From: Ashinkailepas kermadecensis
Taxonomy: Eukaryota > Arthropoda > Thecostraca > Neolepadidae
Reading direction: 5' to 3'
DNA: 64,000 nucleotides
Assembly: GCA_034440615.1 (NCBI GenBank)
Contig: JAOTOM010004961.1
Location: 406,001 to 470,000 of the forward strand
Within the stretch, counting starts at the first letter, position 1. Each line of letters begins with the position of its first letter. The notes beneath the pieces were generated by a model. It was not told the origin of the DNA and ran no database searches. It saw nothing but the letters and a program-made list of their open reading frames with translations. Below are positions 62,236 through 64,000 of the stretch, in pieces. A program made the position numbers and the translations under genes.

Positions 62236-62356
62236 CAGGTTACGTCAGGTCGGGTCGGGTTAGGTCGGATCGGGTCTGGTCGTGTCGGGTCGGGTCTGGT
62301 CGGATCGGGTCAGGTCGGGTCAAGCCGAGTTAGATCGGGTCAGATCGGATTAGATC
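62236..62356. repeat. 10-bp degenerate array (GGTCGGGTCA)
   Basis: Short GGTCGGGTC and GGATCGGGTC units. Confidence 0.8.
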
Positions 62357-63238
<882 letters not shown>

Positions 63239-63544
63239 CGGCGAGCCCTGAGCGCGGTGGGTGCCGGTTCAGCAGGGTGGCGGCGATAATTTGCCGGCCG
63301 GTGTGCCGGCGCCAGTCTGTGGCTCGCGCTGCACCAGATCATCGGCCGCGCTCCGTCCGACGCCACCGGCCGCCGCGCACGCATAGCTCAGCCGGACGTC
63401 GGCAAAAGCACTTAGGCCAGTTAATGCGCTCAGCCGACGCCGTTTCCATCAGCTACTGTTCAGCATTGAGCTACCTGGCTGGCACGGCTGCTGGCCGGTC
63501 CCACACCAGCCGATCGAGTCCAGTGACATGCGAGTGGGCGGCGC
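63239..63544. other. single-copy region
   Basis: GC-rich with no recognised feature. Confidence 0.5.
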
Positions 63545-64000
63545 CAGCGGCTGGCGTCGCCACAGGCCAGACCCACCGGCCAGTCCTGGCGTCGCCACAG
63601 GCCAGACCCACCGGCCAGTCCTGGCGTCGCCACAGGCCAGACCCACCGGCCAGTCCTGGCGTCGCCACAGGCCAGACCCACCGGCCAGTCCTGGTGTCGC
63701 CACAGGCCAGACCCACCGGCCAGTCCTGGCGTCGGCACAGGCCAGACCCACCGGCCAGTCCTGGCGTCGCCACAGGCCAGACCCACCGGCCAGTCCTGGC
63801 GTCGCCACAGGCCAGACCCACCGGCCAGTCCTGGCGTCGCCACAGGCCAGACCCACCGGCCAGTCCTGGCGTCGCCACAGGCCAGACCCACCGGCCAGTC
63901 CTGGTGTCGCCACAGGCCAGACCCACCGGCCAGTCCTGGCGTCGGCACAGGCCAGACCCACCAGCCAGTCCTGGCGTCGCCACAGGCCAGACCCACCGGC
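63545..64000. repeat. 35-bp array, 13 copies, runs off the window
   Basis: Units contain CCGGCCAGTCCTGGCGTCGC and CACAGGCCAGACCCA. Variants TGGTGTCGCC and GTCGGCAC recur 210 bp apart. Confidence 0.95.

Overview
The window is metazoan genomic DNA from a GC-rich genome, most likely an arthropod. The one gene I can prove is a cut/Cux (CUT-homeobox) orthologue on the minus strand. Its CUT repeat and the following exon (ERIAHIL-type motif) look closer to the arthropod Cut protein, as I remember it, than to vertebrate CUX1. Short interspersed tails with a GGCGC...GCGCC hairpin are, from memory, common in marine invertebrates. A crustacean is my guess; the species is not determined.

Gene layout (transcribed right to left): a possible 45-nt coiled-coil exon (57910-57954), then well-supported exons at 56826-56978, 45404-45585, 44159-44319, 41818-42567 (the first CUT repeat) and 15726-15883. 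All five junctions agree in splice phase. Together they give 483 codons with no stop. The first exons encode the Cux/CASP coiled coil, the 750-nt exon encodes an Ala/Pro-rich linker plus CUT repeat 1, and the last encodes the segment after CUT 1. The 5' end, CUT repeats 2 and 3 and the homeodomain are not in the window. Introns are about 9.9, 11.2, 1.3, 1.6 and 25.9 kb, counting the possible first exon.

Almost everything else is tandem repeat. I count about 50 separate minisatellite or microsatellite arrays with unrelated units of 2 to 128 bp, separated by short single-copy stretches. Notable ones: a 60-bp array directly downstream of the 15.7 kb exon whose units each carry splice-site-like sequences; two compound AGAGAT/AG tracts; an AGGCAGAC/AGGC tract of about 880 bp that reads CCTG on the gene's sense strand; a 2.4-kb 34-bp array; and a 2.7-kb set of related decayed arrays.

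Interspersed elements are few but informative: two copies of a 450-480 bp non-autonomous hAT-like transposon, and four short 3'-tail insertions of a SINE/LINE-like family, two with perfect 13-14 bp target duplications. No bacterial operon, CRISPR array, rRNA, or convincing tRNA gene was found. The many long open frames over the arrays are repeat artefacts.
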